Assembly (NCBI RefSeq): GCF_025200715.1
Contig: NZ_CP104143.1
Location: 930,001 to 994,000 of the forward strand
Source of the DNA: Rhizobium sullae
GTDB lineage: Bacteria > Pseudomonadota > Alphaproteobacteria > Rhizobiales > Rhizobiaceae
Length of the DNA stretch: 64,000 bases
Reading direction: 5' to 3'
The translations under genes and the position numbers were made by a program. Below are positions 8,067 through 18,733 of this stretch, in pieces; position 1 is the stretch's first letter; each line of letters begins with the position of its first letter. The notes beneath the pieces were generated by a model. The model ran no database searches. It saw nothing but the letters and a program-made list of their open reading frames with translations, and had not been told where the DNA came from.

Positions 8067-9136
8067 AGAGCGAGCGTGCCCTTGTAAACGGTCCCCGGAG
8101 CACCTTCTGCGCGGGCGATCATGCGGCCGAGCGTGATGATCTTTTCGCCTTCTGATTCCAGGGCGGCGGTCGCTGCAGCGGCATTTTCAGCCGAGACAAC
8201 GGCGATCATGCCGATGCCACAATTGAAGGTCCGGAGCATTTCCGTCGCCTCGACGCCGCCCGTTTTGGCAAGCCAGGAGAACACCGGCGGAACCTTGACG
8301 GCGGCAAGATCGATCTCGGCGGCGAGATGCTTTGGCAGCACGCGCGGAATGTTCTCGGGAAATCCGCCGCCGGTGATGTGCGCCAGCGCCCTGATGGCGA
8401 CGGTTTCGCGGATCGCCTTCAGAAGCGGCTTCACATAGATACGGGTCGGCGTCAGCAGCGCCTCGCCGAGCGCCTTGCCTTCGGCGAAAGGTGCCGGCGC
8501 ATCCCAGCCGAGACCCGAAAGCTCGACGATCTTACGTACCAGCGAAAAGCCGTTCGAGTGGACGCCGGAGGAAGCAAGGCCGAGGATGATATCGCCCTCG
8601 GCGATATCGCCAGAAGGAAGAAGCTGACCGCGCTCAGCAGCGCCGACCGCAAAGCCTGCGAGATCGTAATCGCCGGAAGAATACATGCCAGGCATTTCCG
8701 CCGTCTCGCCGCCGATCAGCGCGCAGCCCGCCTCACGGCAGCCGGCCGCAATGCCGCCAACGATCGCCGCACCCTGGTCCGGGTCGAGCTTGCCAGTCGC
8801 GAAATAATCGAGGAAGAAAAGCGGTTCAGCGCCTTGGACGACGAGGTCGTTGACGCACATGGCGACAAGGTCGATGCCGACCGTTTCGTGGTAGTCCGCG
8901 TCGATCGCGATCTTCAGCTTGGTGCCGACGCCATCATTGGCGGCAACGAGAACCGGATCGGTAAAGCCGGCAGCCTTCAGGTCGAACAGGCCGCCGAAGC
9001 CGCCGATTTCGCCGTCGGCGCCGGGCCGGCGCGTCGAGCGTACGGCAGGCTTGATCTTCTCAACCAGAAGATTGCCGGCATCGATATCGACGCCTGCGTC
9101 GCTATAGGTCAGGCCGTTTTTTCCAGACTGGCTCAT
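8063..9136 (-). CDS. purM: Phosphoribosylformylglycinamidine cyclo-ligase (AIR synthetase)
   Basis: PurM closes the imidazole ring of FGAM using ATP, forming AIR (step five of purine synthesis). The 357-residue protein starts [21 protein letters not shown], the conserved N-terminus. It contains [13 protein letters not shown] (catalytic, ATP-binding), the [11 protein letters not shown] motif and the [15 protein letters not shown] segment, all family hallmarks. A much longer upstream frame was rejected because homology begins at this ATG. The gene is first in a purMN operon and divergent from the AI-2E permease gene; the 240-base gap presumably holds both promoters. Confidence 0.97.
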   Translation of the reverse strand: MSQSGKNGLTYSDAGVDIDAGNLLVEKIKPAVRSTRRPGADGEIGGFGGLFDLKAAGFTDPVLVAANDGVGTKLKIAIDADYHETVGIDLVAMCVNDLVVQGAEPLFFLDYFATGKLDPDQGAAIVGGIAAGCREAGCALIGGETAEMPGMYSSGDYDLAGFAVGAAERGQLLPSGDIAEGDIILGLASSGVHSNGFSLVRKIVELSGLGWDAPAPFAEGKALGEALLTPTRIYVKPLLKAIRETVAIRALAHITGGGFPENIPRVLPKHLAAEIDLAAVKVPPVFSWLAKTGGVEATEMLRTFNCGIGMIAVVSAENAAAATAALESEGEKIITLGRMIARAEGAPGTVYKGTLAL

Positions 9137-9376
9137 GCTGATCTCCGATGCAGGTTCGGGGGCGGTAAATAAACCGCTGTCACATGCGGGTCGCAATTGC
9201 ATGAGAGTGCGCTTTATGCAAGGCGGCGCATGGAGAAAAGCCCTAATTTCCCGCTCTTTCCATACAGGAGAGTTGGATTTTCCGCCGCAGACTTGACCAT
9301 ATTCCGGCCTGCATCCTATGTGCTTCGAGTAGCGGCGCGAAACGATTGCGTCACGAGCGGACGAACGGGGAAAGCG

Positions 9377-10498
9377 ATGCCACATCAGGTCAGCGGCGCA
9401 AGTCTCAAACGGCAGGTCTACTTCTGGCTGGGCGTGCTCGTCTTCTTCATCGTCTTTCTCTACATCTTCAGCTCGATCCTGCTGCCCTTCGTCGCCGGCA
9501 TGGCGATCGCTTATTTCCTCGATCCCGTGGCCGACCGTCTACAGCGTCTGGGGCTCAGCCGCCTGATGGCGACGATCGTCATCCTGATCGCCTTCGTCAT
9601 CGTCTTCGCGCTGGCGCTGATGATCCTCATTCCGGTCCTGATCAATCAGTTCAACGATTTCGCCCAGCGCCTGCCCGGCTATATCGGCCAATTGCAGGCC
9701 TTCATCACCAACTTACAGGACTCGCTGCTGCCCGGCTGGATCAGGAGCCAGCTCGGTACGATCAAGGACAATTTCTCCGGCATATTGTCGGAAGGCATGG
9801 GCTTCCTGACCGGTCTCTTCGGCCAGATCTGGAATTCCGGCAAGGCGATCGTCGACCTCATCTCGTTGCTGGTCGTGACGCCGGTCGTTGCCTTCTACAT
9901 CCTGCTCGATTGGGACCGCATGGTTTCCAAGGTTGATCAGTGGATCCCGCGCGACTATGTCAGCGACGTTCGCCAGATCGCCGGCGAGATCGATCAGGCG
10001 ATCGCCGGCTTCATCCGCGGGCAGGGCTCCCTCTGCCTGATCCTCGGGATCTTCTACGCCGTCGGCCTGTCGCTCGTCGGCTTGAACTTCGGCCTGCTCA
10101 TCGGCCTCTTCGCCGGCATGATCAGCTTCATCCCCTATGTCGGCTCGCTCGTCGGGCTGGTCCTTGCGGTCGGCGTTGCGCTCGTTCAGTTCTGGCCGGA
10201 TTATCTCTGGGTCGGCGCGGTCCTCGTTGTCTTTTTTAGCGGCCAGTTCCTGGAAGGCAATATCCTGCAGCCGAAACTCGTCGGCCATAGCGTCGGACTT
10301 CACCCGGTCTGGTTGATGTTCGCGCTCTTTGCATTCGGCGCGCTCTTCGGCTTCGTCGGCCTGCTCGTTGCCGTTCCGGCCGCCGCCGTCGTCGGTGTCC
10401 TTGTCCGGTTTGCGCTCTCGCGCTACCTTCAAAGCGATCTTTACGCGGGCCGTTCGCAACTTGCCGACACCCGGAAGACAAAAGCCGATTCCAAATGA
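9377..10498 (+). CDS. AI-2E family transporter (PerM/TqsA-like permease)
   Basis: A 373-residue inner-membrane protein with about eight predicted helices: two early hydrophobic segments ([20 protein letters not shown] and [14 protein letters not shown]), a third ([19 protein letters not shown]), an amphipathic soluble stretch in the middle, and a cluster of helices from residue 210 onward. The segment [22 protein letters not shown] is the family signature. Members export or exchange autoinducer-2 or small ions; the role here is unknown. I chose ATG 9377, preceded by GGGGAAAG. Its stop overlaps the hdaA-like start by 4 bases. This permease-hdaA pairing next to purMN is common in Rhizobiales. 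Confidence 0.88.
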   Translation: MPHQVSGASLKRQVYFWLGVLVFFIVFLYIFSSILLPFVAGMAIAYFLDPVADRLQRLGLSRLMATIVILIAFVIVFALALMILIPVLINQFNDFAQRLPGYIGQLQAFITNLQDSLLPGWIRSQLGTIKDNFSGILSEGMGFLTGLFGQIWNSGKAIVDLISLLVVTPVVAFYILLDWDRMVSKVDQWIPRDYVSDVRQIAGEIDQAIAGFIRGQGSLCLILGIFYAVGLSLVGLNFGLLIGLFAGMISFIPYVGSLVGLVLAVGVALVQFWPDYLWVGAVLVVFFSGQFLEGNILQPKLVGHSVGLHPVWLMFALFAFGALFGFVGLLVAVPAAAVVGVLVRFALSRYLQSDLYAGRSQLADTRKTKADSK

Positions 10499-11193
10499 AC
10501 GACGTGAAGCGCAAGGCGGGGGAACAGCTCCCGCTGGTCTTTTCCCATGATGCGGCAAACGGCCGTGACGATCTGCTGGTCTCCGACCGGCTGAGCGCCG
10601 CCGTGACCATCATCGACGCCTGGCCGCAATGGCCGTCGCCAGTCGTCATTCTGGCCGGCCCTGTCGGTTCCGGAAAGTCGCATCTCGCAAGTATCTGGAA
10701 AGAGCATACCGGTGCCGTCGGCATCCATCCCAAGAGGGGATCGGATGCTGCCGTCGCTGCGGCAAACGGGCCAGTGCTTTTCGAGGATGTCGATCGTCAC
10801 GGCTTCGACGACACCGAGCTCTTTCACGTCATCAACAGCGTGCGCGAAAACGGCAACAGCCTGTTGATGACGAGCCGCCTCTGGCCGATGTCGTGGCCGG
10901 TGGAGCTTCCCGATCTGCGATCGAGGCTCAAGGCGGCGACCGTTGTCGAAATCGGCGAGCCGGACGAGGAACTCCTGTCGCAGGTCATCGTCAAGCTCTT
11001 CTCCGACCGGCAGCTTAATATAGATGACAAACTCGTGCTTTATATCGTGAACCGGATGGAGCGGTCGCTCAACGCGGCCCAGACGATCGTCGAACGGCTC
11101 GACCGCCTGGCCCTTGCGCGGGGCACGAAGATCACCCGGTCTCTAGCCGCCGAAGTATTGAATGAATTGGGTAATTCGGCGCCCCTTGATTGA
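10495..11193 (+). CDS. hdaA: DnaA-homologous regulator HdaA (RIDA regulator of replication initiation)
   Basis: A 232-residue protein resembling the AAA+ part of DnaA but without the DNA-binding domain IV. It has the Walker A loop GPVGSGKSHLA from residue 55, a Walker B-like VLFEDVDRH, and a sensor-like LLMTSRLWP. The N-terminal QLPLVF at residues 11-16 fits the beta-clamp-binding motif that lets Hda act with the replisome to convert DnaA-ATP to DnaA-ADP. The C-terminal lid (LVLYIVNRMERSLNAAQTIVERLD) matches this family. It overlaps the permease gene by 4 bases. An alternative name is simply DnaA ATPase-domain protein. Confidence 0.85.
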   Translation: MNDVKRKAGEQLPLVFSHDAANGRDDLLVSDRLSAAVTIIDAWPQWPSPVVILAGPVGSGKSHLASIWKEHTGAVGIHPKRGSDAAVAAANGPVLFEDVDRHGFDDTELFHVINSVRENGNSLLMTSRLWPMSWPVELPDLRSRLKAATVVEIGEPDEELLSQVIVKLFSDRQLNIDDKLVLYIVNRMERSLNAAQTIVERLDRLALARGTKITRSLAAEVLNELGNSAPLD

Positions 11194-11259
11194 CTGTCAC
11201 AGTTCCGTCGTGAAACTGATATACTGCGCAGGGGCGAGGAAAACGGGGTGATCGGGACC

Positions 11260-13464
11260 ATGGACAATGCAGCGCTAGAGCATCAGGAAGTCATTCCGAC
11301 AACACCGGCCCGTGTCTCGCCGCTTGAGGATCTCCTTGCAAGTCCCGAACGCTTCATCAACCGCGAATTCTCCTGGCTGCAATTCAACCGCCGCGTTCTC
11401 GAGGAAACGCTGAATACCGAGCACCCGCTACTTGAGCGTGTGCGTTTCCTGTCGATTTCCGCCGCCAACCTTGACGAGTTCTTCATGGTGCGCGTTGCAG
11501 GCCTCGAAGGCCAGGTGCGCCAGAACATCGTAATCCGCACGCCGGACGGCAAGACGCCCGCCGAACAGCTCGATGCCATCCTGCGGGAGATTGACAATCT
11601 GCAGATGGAGCAGCAGGCCTCGCTCGCCGTCCTCCAGCAATATCTCGCCAAGGAAGATATTCTTATCGTGCGCCCCGGCGCCCTCAGCGACGCCGACCGG
11701 CAGTGGCTGGCGGCAGAGTTCGAGCAGGCGATCTTTCCGGTGTTGACGCCGCTGTCGATCGACCCGGCCCATCCGTTCCCCTTCATTCCGAACCTCGGCT
11801 TTTCGATCGGCCTGCAGCTCACCAGCAAGCATGGCCGCGAGCCGATGACTGCGCTGCTGCGCCTGCCGCCGGCGTTGGACCGCTTCGTGCGCCTGCCGGA
11901 TGACGGCGCAACAATCCGCTACATCACGCTCGAGGATGTCGCGAACATCTTCATCCATCGGCTCTATCCAGGCTATGAGGTGCAGGGTTCCGGTACGTTC
12001 CGTCTCATCCGCGACAGCGATATCGAAGTGGAGGAAGAGGCCGAAGACCTCGTTCGCTTCTTTGAAACCGCGCTGAAGCGCCGCCGCCGCGGCAAGGTGA
12101 TCCGCATCGAGACGGATTCCGAGATGCCTGCCTCGCTCCGCCAATTCGTCGTGCAGGCGCTGAACGTTCCGGATAATCGTGTCGCGGTTCTGCCGGGCCT
12201 GCTGGCGCTCAACACGCTCTCCGAGATCACCAAGGCGCCGCGCGACGATCTTCGATTTCAGCCCTACAATGCGCGATTTCCCGAACGCGTTCGCGAACAT
12301 GCCGGAGACTGCTTCGCCGCCATCCGCGAAAAGGACATGGTGGTCCACCATCCTTACGAATCCTTCGACGTGGTCGTCCAGTTTCTTCTGCAGGCTGCGC
12401 ACGATCCTGACGTTCTGGCGATAAAGCAGACGCTTTACCGCACCTCAAATGACAGCCCCATTGTCCGCGCTCTCATCGATGCTGCCGAAGCGGGCAAGTC
12501 GGTGACCGCTCTGGTCGAGCTCAAGGCCCGCTTCGACGAAGAGGCGAACATCCGCTGGGCACGCGACCTCGAGCGCGCCGGCGTTCAGGTGGTTTTCGGC
12601 TTCATCGAGTTGAAGACGCACTCCAAAATGTCGCTCGTCGTTCGCCGCGAGGAAGGCAGGCTCCGCAGCTACTGCCATCTCGGCACTGGCAATTACCATC
12701 CGATCACCGCGAAGATTTACACCGACCTGTCGTTCTTCACCTGCAATCCGGTGATCGCTCATGACATGGCGAACATTTTCAACTTCATCACCGGCTATGG
12801 CGAACCGGAGCAGAGCATGAAGCTCGCCGTCTCGCCTTACACGTTGCGCTCGCGCATCCTCCGTCATATCGATGAGGAGATCAAACATGCCAAGAGCGGC
12901 GCGCCGGCAGCGATCTGGATGAAGATGAACTCGCTCGTCGACCCGGAAATCATCGATGCGCTCTATACGGCAAGCCGGGCCGGCGTGGACATCGATCTTG
13001 TCATTCGCGGCATCTGCTGCTTGCGCCCGCAGGTGCCGGGTCTCTCCGACAATATTCGCGTCAAGTCGATTGTCGGGCGCTTCCTGGAGCACAGCCGCAT
13101 CTTCTGCTTCGGCAATGGCCACGGGCTTCCTTCCGACAAGGCGCTCGTCTATATCGGCTCGGCCGACATGATGCCCAGAAATCTCGACCGCCGTGTCGAA
13201 ACGCTTGTGCCGCTCACCAATCCGACTGTGCACGAGCAGGTTTTGTCCCAGATCATGCTGGGCAATATCATTGACAATCAGCAGAGCTACGAGATATTGC
13301 CCGACGGCACGTCTCGGCGCATGGAAGTGCGCAAAGGCGAAGAGCCGTTCAATGCGCAGCAGTATTTCATGACCAACCCTAGCCTCTCCGGCCGCGGTGA
13401 AGCCCTGAAATCCAGCGCGCCAAAGCTGATTGCCGGCCTGCTTTCCGGCCGGACCAAGAGATAA
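11260..13464 (+). CDS. ppk: Polyphosphate kinase 1
   Basis: PPK1 reversibly polymerises ATP gamma-phosphate into polyphosphate. The 734-residue protein shows the N-terminal domain ([18 protein letters not shown]), the conserved [17 protein letters not shown], and the phospholipase-D-like catalytic half with the autophosphorylated histidine in [13 protein letters not shown] and the second histidine in [13 protein letters not shown]. Family length is about 690-740. I chose the ATG at 11260; a GTG four codons upstream is possible. ppx follows after 12 bases, so synthesis and breakdown of polyphosphate are encoded together, a frequent bacterial arrangement. Confidence 0.97.
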   Translation: MDNAALEHQEVIPTTPARVSPLEDLLASPERFINREFSWLQFNRRVLEETLNTEHPLLERVRFLSISAANLDEFFMVRVAGLEGQVRQNIVIRTPDGKTPAEQLDAILREIDNLQMEQQASLAVLQQYLAKEDILIVRPGALSDADRQWLAAEFEQAIFPVLTPLSIDPAHPFPFIPNLGFSIGLQLTSKHGREPMTALLRLPPALDRFVRLPDDGATIRYITLEDVANIFIHRLYPGYEVQGSGTFRLIRDSDIEVEEEAEDLVRFFETALKRRRRGKVIRIETDSEMPASLRQFVVQALNVPDNRVAVLPGLLALNTLSEITKAPRDDLRFQPYNARFPERVREHAGDCFAAIREKDMVVHHPYESFDVVVQFLLQAAHDPDVLAIKQTLYRTSNDSPIVRALIDAAEAGKSVTALVELKARFDEEANIRWARDLERAGVQVVFGFIELKTHSKMSLVVRREEGRLRSYCHLGTGNYHPITAKIYTDLSFFTCNPVIAHDMANIFNFITGYGEPEQSMKLAVSPYTLRSRILRHIDEEIKHAKSGAPAAIWMKMNSLVDPEIIDALYTASRAGVDIDLVIRGICCLRPQVPGLSDNIRVKSIVGRFLEHSRIFCFGNGHGLPSDKALVYIGSADMMPRNLDRRVETLVPLTNPTVHEQVLSQIMLGNIIDNQQSYEILPDGTSRRMEVRKGEEPFNAQQYFMTNPSLSGRGEALKSSAPKLIAGLLSGRTKR

Positions 13465-13476
13465 AACTGGACCTGC

Positions 13477-15000
13477 ATGGTTGAATCAGAAGCCCAGGGG
13501 CGCCTGCCAGGGATTGCCCCGGTCTCCGTCGTCGATATCGGGTCGAATTCGATCCGCGTGGTCATCTACGAAGGCATGTCCCGATCGCCGGCAATCCTTT
13601 TTAACGAAAAGGTACTCTGCGGCCTCGGTAAGGGCATTGCGCTGACCGGTAGGATGGATGAGGAAAGCGTCGCCCGCGCGCTGGCCGCCCTGCATCGCTT
13701 CAAGGCTTTGTCGGACCAGGCGCGCGCTGCGACCATGTATGTTCTGGCGACGGCTGCGGCGCGCGAAGCCTCCAACGGGCCTGATTTCATCCACAAGGCC
13801 GAGACGATCCTCCAGCGGAAAGTCCGCGTGCTTTCTGGCGAGGAGGAGGCGAAGTTTTCCGCGCTCGGCATCATCAGCGGCTTTTTCCATCCGGATGGCA
13901 TTGCCGGCGACCTCGGTGGCGGGTCGCTGGAACTCATCGACATCAAGGAACGCGAGATTGGTAAGGGGATCACCCTGCCGCTCGGCGGCTTGCGCCTTTC
14001 GGAATATGCTGGGGGGTCTCTTGCGAGGGCCCGCACGTTCGCGCGCAAGCACGTTCGAAGCGCTACGAAAATCCTGGAAAAGGGTGCAGGGCGAACCTTT
14101 TACGCGGTTGGCGGCACTTGGCGTAACGTCGCCAAGCTGCACATGGAACTCACCCAGTATCCGCTTCACATGATGCAGGGCTACGAGGTCTCGCTCGAGG
14201 CGATGATGCAGTTTCTCGACCAGGTGGAAATTGCCAGGGAGTCGAAGGATCCGGCGTTCCAGGCGGTCTCGAAGCATCGCCGCGCGCTGCTGCCCTTCGG
14301 TGCCGTTGCGATGCAGGAAGTGTTGAGCGCAATGAAGCCCGCCGTCATTTCCTTCTCCGCTCAGGGCGTCCGCGAAGGCTATCTCTATTCGCTGTTATCC
14401 GACGGCGAGCGCCGCGCCGACCCGCTGCTTTCGGCGGCCGGCGAGCTTGCGATCCTGCGCGCCCGTTCTCCCGAGCATGCGCGCGAGCTTGCGGAATGGA
14501 CCGGTTATATGATGCCGTATTTCGGCATCACTGAAACGGAAGAGGAGGCGCGCTACCGCCAGGCGGCGTGCCTGCTCGCCGACATCAGCTGGCGTGCGCA
14601 TCCAGACTATCGCGGCCTGCAGGCGCTGAACCTGATTGCCCATTCCTCCTTCGTCGGCATTAGCCACCCCGGCCGGGCCTTCATCGCGCTCGCCAATTAC
14701 TACCGCTTCGAAGGCCTGCACGACGACGGCTCGACGGCACCGCTTGCCGCAATCGCCGGCCCGCAATATGTCGAGCGCGCCAAGCTTCTCGGCGGCATGC
14801 TGCGTGTCGTCTATCTCTTCTCCGCCTCCATGCCGGGACTGGTGAAGAACCTGACGTTCCGCAAGTCCTCCAATCCGGACATCGACCTCGAATTCGTCGT
14901 GCCGTCGGAATATCATGACTTCGCCGGAGAACGCCTCGACGGTCGCCTGCAGCAGCTCTCGAAACTGACCAATAAGCGCCTAGCCTTCGTTTTTGAATAG
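13477..15000 (+). CDS. ppx: Exopolyphosphatase (Ppx/GppA family)
   Basis: A 507-residue member of the sugar kinase/Hsp70/actin fold phosphatases that removes terminal phosphate from polyphosphate or pppGpp. It has the phosphate-1 motif VVDIGSNSIRVVIYEG near the N-terminus, the GDLGGGSLEL motif in the middle, and an HD-like C-terminal helical region (RQAACLLADISWRAHPDYRG). The start ATG is 12 bases after ppk with no promoter between, so co-transcription is likely. Length is the usual long form. The name ppx is favoured over gppA by this neighbour. Confidence 0.94.
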   Translation: MVESEAQGRLPGIAPVSVVDIGSNSIRVVIYEGMSRSPAILFNEKVLCGLGKGIALTGRMDEESVARALAALHRFKALSDQARAATMYVLATAAAREASNGPDFIHKAETILQRKVRVLSGEEEAKFSALGIISGFFHPDGIAGDLGGGSLELIDIKEREIGKGITLPLGGLRLSEYAGGSLARARTFARKHVRSATKILEKGAGRTFYAVGGTWRNVAKLHMELTQYPLHMMQGYEVSLEAMMQFLDQVEIARESKDPAFQAVSKHRRALLPFGAVAMQEVLSAMKPAVISFSAQGVREGYLYSLLSDGERRADPLLSAAGELAILRARSPEHARELAEWTGYMMPYFGITETEEEARYRQAACLLADISWRAHPDYRGLQALNLIAHSSFVGISHPGRAFIALANYYRFEGLHDDGSTAPLAAIAGPQYVERAKLLGGMLRVVYLFSASMPGLVKNLTFRKSSNPDIDLEFVVPSEYHDFAGERLDGRLQQLSKLTNKRLAFVFE

Positions 15001-15179
15001 AGGCGTTGCTGTATGGTGCGGGCGACGACGGCCGGGCATCGGCAGCAGTCATCATGCCGTCTGCTCCTTGCCCGATGCTTCCATTGTCCGAAAATTCGAA
15101 CAGCCCGTGCGGATTGTATCCAGTTATCGCGAGAACCAGCCTGGTCTATCTCTAGTCTGTCTTGAAACGGAGGTAGATC

Positions 15180-16058
15180 ATGTTCAATCTCGAAAAGTCG
15201 GGTACATTCACCCTTGGTGACCGCATCGTGAAGCGGCTCGGGTACGGTGCCATGCAACTTGCTGGAAAGGGCGTCTTCGGTCCGCCGAAAAATCGCGCGG
15301 AGGCAATAGCCGTATTGCGCGAAGCAGTCGAAAGTGGCGTCAACCATATCGACACGAGCGATTTCTACGGTCCGCATGTCACCAACCAGATCATCAAGGA
15401 GGCGTTGCACCCATACAAGAACGATCTTGCGATCGTCACCAAAATAGGGGCAGCGCGAGGCGCGGATGCGTCCTGGAATCCGGCCTTCTCAAAAGAAGCG
15501 CTGACGCAGGCGATCCATGATAACCTGAACAATCTCGGCCTCGATGTGATCGAGGTGGTCAATCTGCGTGCCATGTTCGATGCTCACGGTCCGGCGGAAG
15601 GATCCCTTGAGGAACCGCTGACCGTTCTCGCCGATCTTCAGCGACAAGGCCTTGTCAAGCACATTGGCCTGTCCAACGTAACCGCCAAACAAGTTGCCGA
15701 CGGGCGAAAGATCACCAGCATCGTCTGTGTTCAGAACCAGTACAACCTTGTCCATCGCGAGGATGATCCGTTGATCGACCAGCTCGCGGCGGAGGGCACC
15801 GCCTACGTGCCATTCTTCCCGCTCGGCGGCTTTTCGCCATTACAGTCATCCACGCTTTCGGATGTTGCAACGCGCCTTGGCGCAACGCCGATGCAGGTTG
15901 CTCTTGCTTGGCTATTGCAACGCGCGCCGAACATCCTGCTTATCCCTGGTACCTCATCACGCATCCACCTCAGGGAAAATCTGGCTGTCGCCGACCTCGT
16001 CTTGCCGGCCGATGCCTTAAAAAAACTCGACGGCATAGCATCGGCTAAGGCTGCTTAA
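15180..16058 (+). CDS. Aldo/keto reductase (oxidoreductase of the YajO/AKR type)
   Basis: A 292-residue NADPH-dependent aldo/keto reductase barrel. It shows the active-site Asp and Tyr in HIDTSDFYGPH, the Lys in LAIVTKIGA, and the cofactor-binding end LLIPGTSSRIHLRENL. The histidine usual in the fourth catalytic position is replaced by a segment reading VVNLRAM, as in the branch of AKRs related to pyridoxal reductases. A good ribosome site (CGGAGGT) precedes ATG 15180. The 179 bases upstream hold its own promoter region. It stands alone, convergent with the phytase-like gene. The substrate cannot be told. Confidence 0.88.
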   Translation: MFNLEKSGTFTLGDRIVKRLGYGAMQLAGKGVFGPPKNRAEAIAVLREAVESGVNHIDTSDFYGPHVTNQIIKEALHPYKNDLAIVTKIGAARGADASWNPAFSKEALTQAIHDNLNNLGLDVIEVVNLRAMFDAHGPAEGSLEEPLTVLADLQRQGLVKHIGLSNVTAKQVADGRKITSIVCVQNQYNLVHREDDPLIDQLAAEGTAYVPFFPLGGFSPLQSSTLSDVATRLGATPMQVALAWLLQRAPNILLIPGTSSRIHLRENLAVADLVLPADALKKLDGIASAKAA

Positions 16059-16114
16059 TCTCATAGATCCCAAGGTGAATTCGGCGTATTGCGGGCGTCA
16101 CTCGCATCATAAGC

Positions 16115-16142
16115 AAAAAAGCGCCCGGCTTTTACCGGGCGC
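16115..16142 (-). terminator. Rho-independent terminator of the minus-strand phytase-like gene
   Basis: An 8-bp stem (GCGCCCGG at 16121-16128 and CCGGGCGC at 16135-16142) reads on the minus strand into six consecutive T residues. It lies 22 bases after the minus-strand stop codon. The plus-strand reading has no T run, so it serves the minus gene. Confidence 0.85.
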
Positions 16143-16164
16143 CCATTGTCGTTCAGGATTCGAT

Positions 16165-17522
16165 TTACTTCGCGTTCAGGAAACCACCCACTTCCAGTAG
16201 GCTGAACTCGTTGTCGTCTGCCTTGTCGACGGCGCGGCCGGCGGAGAAGGGGAGGTTGTTGTCGTTGCTGACGACGATATGCGTGGCATCGACGCGGTCG
16301 ACGTTCTCGATCGTTACGAAGGGCATGTCGTAGAAGCCTTCGCCACCGCCCTGTTTCTTCTTGTTGTTCGGGTCCTCGATGCGCATCAGGTCGACGTAGC
16401 CGATTTTGCGCACGGCCTTGCCGGCATTCGCCTCGTTGAATTCGATCTTGTAGATGCGCTTGAATTCCGCCGGAGCTTGGAAGCAGTCCGGCTTCGGTTG
16501 CTTGGGATCGGGGCAGGCCTTGTCCTTCGTGCCAGCGCCGTTGTCGCGCTCGATGACGAGGGCTGTCGTGTCGTCCAGCATGTTGAAGTCGCCGATCGCG
16601 GCACCCTTGTCTTCGAATGGATAGAACCAGCTGCGGCCCGTCCAGTTCTTGGAGGCGACGTCGAACTCGACGATGCGGATGGCGGTGTGGCCGTCGACCG
16701 ATTCCATCTTGCCGTCATCCTGGTAGAGCGCGCCTTCCAGAAGGCCGTAAAGCTTCGTCCCGTCCTTCGACATGGCAAGGCCTCGAAGCCGCCGGAGCGC
16801 TTTAGATTGAAGGCTGGCATCTTTGCGGCCGGGTTTGCAGGGACCGAGAGCAGCGCATTGTCCGGTGACGTCACTGGCTTGCCGTCGACCGTGGTGGCGA
16901 TCACATCGGTCAACCGGCCTTCGCCATCGACCTTCAAAAGATAGGGACCGAATTCGTCGCCGAGCCAGAAGCCGTCGGCGACCGGCTGGATGGATTCGAT
17001 GTCGAAATCCGCGCCGGTCAGATAGCGCTTCTCGGCGCCTTCGAGGGTGATCGGGAAGGGTGCAATCTTGTTCGGATCGGAGAGGAAGAGGTTCCTGACG
17101 ACGTCGGCCTTGCCGTTCTCCCAATCGAATTTCATCTGGTGCAGGAAGAGCATGGCGTCGCTGGAGTTGGCCTTGGAACCGAAGCCGTTGTCGGAAAGCG
17201 TCCAGAATGTGCCGTCTTCCATCGTCTTGATACCGGAGAAGCCCTGGATAGGCTGGCCGTCGAGCGGTAGCTTGATGTCGGTGACGCGCTGGCCGTCCTT
17301 GCCCGGAACGGTGCCGAGCGTCTCGGTGCGCTTACGGTCCGGCGTTGTGAACTTGCCGGAGTGCTTGAGGAATTCTGGCGCGTCCGCAGGCGCCGGAACC
17401 AGCGTGTTGGCAGGCAGGATTGCCTGGCCGGCGAGCTTGGCCGGAAAAGCCTGCTCACCGGCGGAAGGGGAGGCGGCAATGAGGAAGAAAAGGGAGACGG
17501 AAGTGAAAAGCGAAGCCTTCAT
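16165..17522 (-). pseudogene. Esterase-like phytase-domain protein, single-base frameshift
   Basis: A secreted beta-propeller-like protein of about 452 residues if restored. The N-terminal frame has a signal peptide (SVSLFFLIAASPSAGEQA) and propeller repeats (GFSGIKTMEDGTFWTLSDNGFG, abridged; GADFDIESIQPVADGFWLGD). The reading frame breaks after NLKRSGGFE: the continuation GLAMSKDGTKLYGLLEG is in the next frame. The DNA reads GAGGCCTTGCC on the minus strand where GAGGGCCTTGCC would restore the family sequence, so one G is missing at about 16780-16783. Everything downstream, to the native stop and terminator, is intact. It may be a recent mutation or a sequencing error. The family's substrate is uncertain. 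Confidence 0.85.
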
Positions 17523-17576
17523 GGAAACCTCCAGAAAATGAAATGGCGGTTTCGCTTAGCAGTCCATTGATGGCGT

Positions 17577-18641
17577 CTAATTGAAGGTTGAATGAAGCTT
17601 TGGTGACGCTGCCGATGCGGGCAGGGCTTGCGCCAGCGCCATGACGCCCAGCCCCTGGCCCCGGCCCTTGAGCGCATGAACGCCAAGGTCCTGCGCACTG
17701 ATCGTTTCAGGCAGCGTCAGGCGTTGGGCAAGCTCGCTCGAGATCAGCACCGGCCGGTTCAGCGACTTGCAGAGGGATTCAAGCCTGGAGGTCGTATTCA
17801 CCGTGTCGCCGAAATAGGTGATCTTGTGGTGATCAACGCCGATTTCCGCTGTGATGACGAAGCCGCCGTGAAGTGCTGCGCGCAGGCGGGGCACCTGTCC
17901 ATATTGTTTCAGCCAACTTTCCGCATCGGCTTCGATATCGTTCAGGATGTCGAAGACGCAGCGAACACAGCGGCCGTCCTTCAGCCCGCGCGCGAGCGGC
18001 CAGGTAATGATGGCGGAATCGCCGACATAATCGTCGATCATCCCCATGTTCCGCCGCACCGGTTCGGCAAAGGCGGCAAACAGAGAATTCAGCAATTGCT
18101 GTGCTCGAAGATCGCCATGTCTCTCGGCAAAAGGGGTCGAATCGACGAGGTCAATGAAGAGGAAGATGCGTTCCTCCTGGACGGGGTTGCGGTAGCGGCC
18201 GGAAAACATGCTGAGAAAAACGTCGCGCCCGAGCAGTTCGCGCACGCGCAGCACGAAGATGATGATGGCGCAGACGCCCAGCGCATACATGAAGACATTG
18301 AACGGCATTACCAGGATGTTCATGAGCGACTCGGGCTTGATCAGCCCGACCGCCGAAAGCAGCAAGGCGGCCAGCGCATAGCCGATGTTCATGAGAGTTT
18401 CGTAGATCAGCAAAGCTGAAATGATGAACGCCGCCGTCGGAAGTTTCTGGAGTCGCCGGTAGAGTGGGCGCAGGAAGGCTCTCCGCTCGAAGGCCAAAAT
18501 CGGCATGCCGATGCAGATCGCGAAGACCGCGCTGATGATGAGCGGTTCCCCGGGATAGGCGACCATGCCATAGGCGATGCCGCTCGCAGCCATCACGGCC
18601 GTTAAGAGAAGCCAGTTTTGCGCTGGAGAAATCTCTTTCAT
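17577..18641 (-). CDS. Membrane-bound class III adenylate/guanylate cyclase
   Basis: A 354-residue protein with an N-terminal membrane domain (hydrophobic segments at about 11-29, 34-51, 69-100 and 106-131) and a C-terminal class III nucleotide cyclase domain from about residue 155. Metal-binding aspartates are present in LFIDLVDSTPFAERHGD and DDYVGDSAI, and the transition-state segment reads GDTVNTTSRLESL. The lysine that normally precedes the second metal site and reads the base (K-x-x-GD) is replaced by Asp. That substitution makes the product uncertain; a related rhizobial cyclase group shares the DxxGD form. It is followed on the plus side by the phytase-like gene and preceded by rnd, all on the minus strand. 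Confidence 0.85.
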   Translation of the reverse strand: MKEISPAQNWLLLTAVMAASGIAYGMVAYPGEPLIISAVFAICIGMPILAFERRAFLRPLYRRLQKLPTAAFIISALLIYETLMNIGYALAALLLSAVGLIKPESLMNILVMPFNVFMYALGVCAIIIFVLRVRELLGRDVFLSMFSGRYRNPVQEERIFLFIDLVDSTPFAERHGDLRAQQLLNSLFAAFAEPVRRNMGMIDDYVGDSAIITWPLARGLKDGRCVRCVFDILNDIEADAESWLKQYGQVPRLRAALHGGFVITAEIGVDHHKITYFGDTVNTTSRLESLCKSLNRPVLISSELAQRLTLPETISAQDLGVHALKGRGQGLGVMALAQALPASAASPKLHSTFN

Positions 18642-18733
18642 GATGTCCGACCTGTGTTGGCGCCCGTGCGCATTCTTCCACGCAAGGCGCCTCGGTCAAG
18701 CGATTTTGCCAGTCGACGGAAGAGCGCCGGCCG

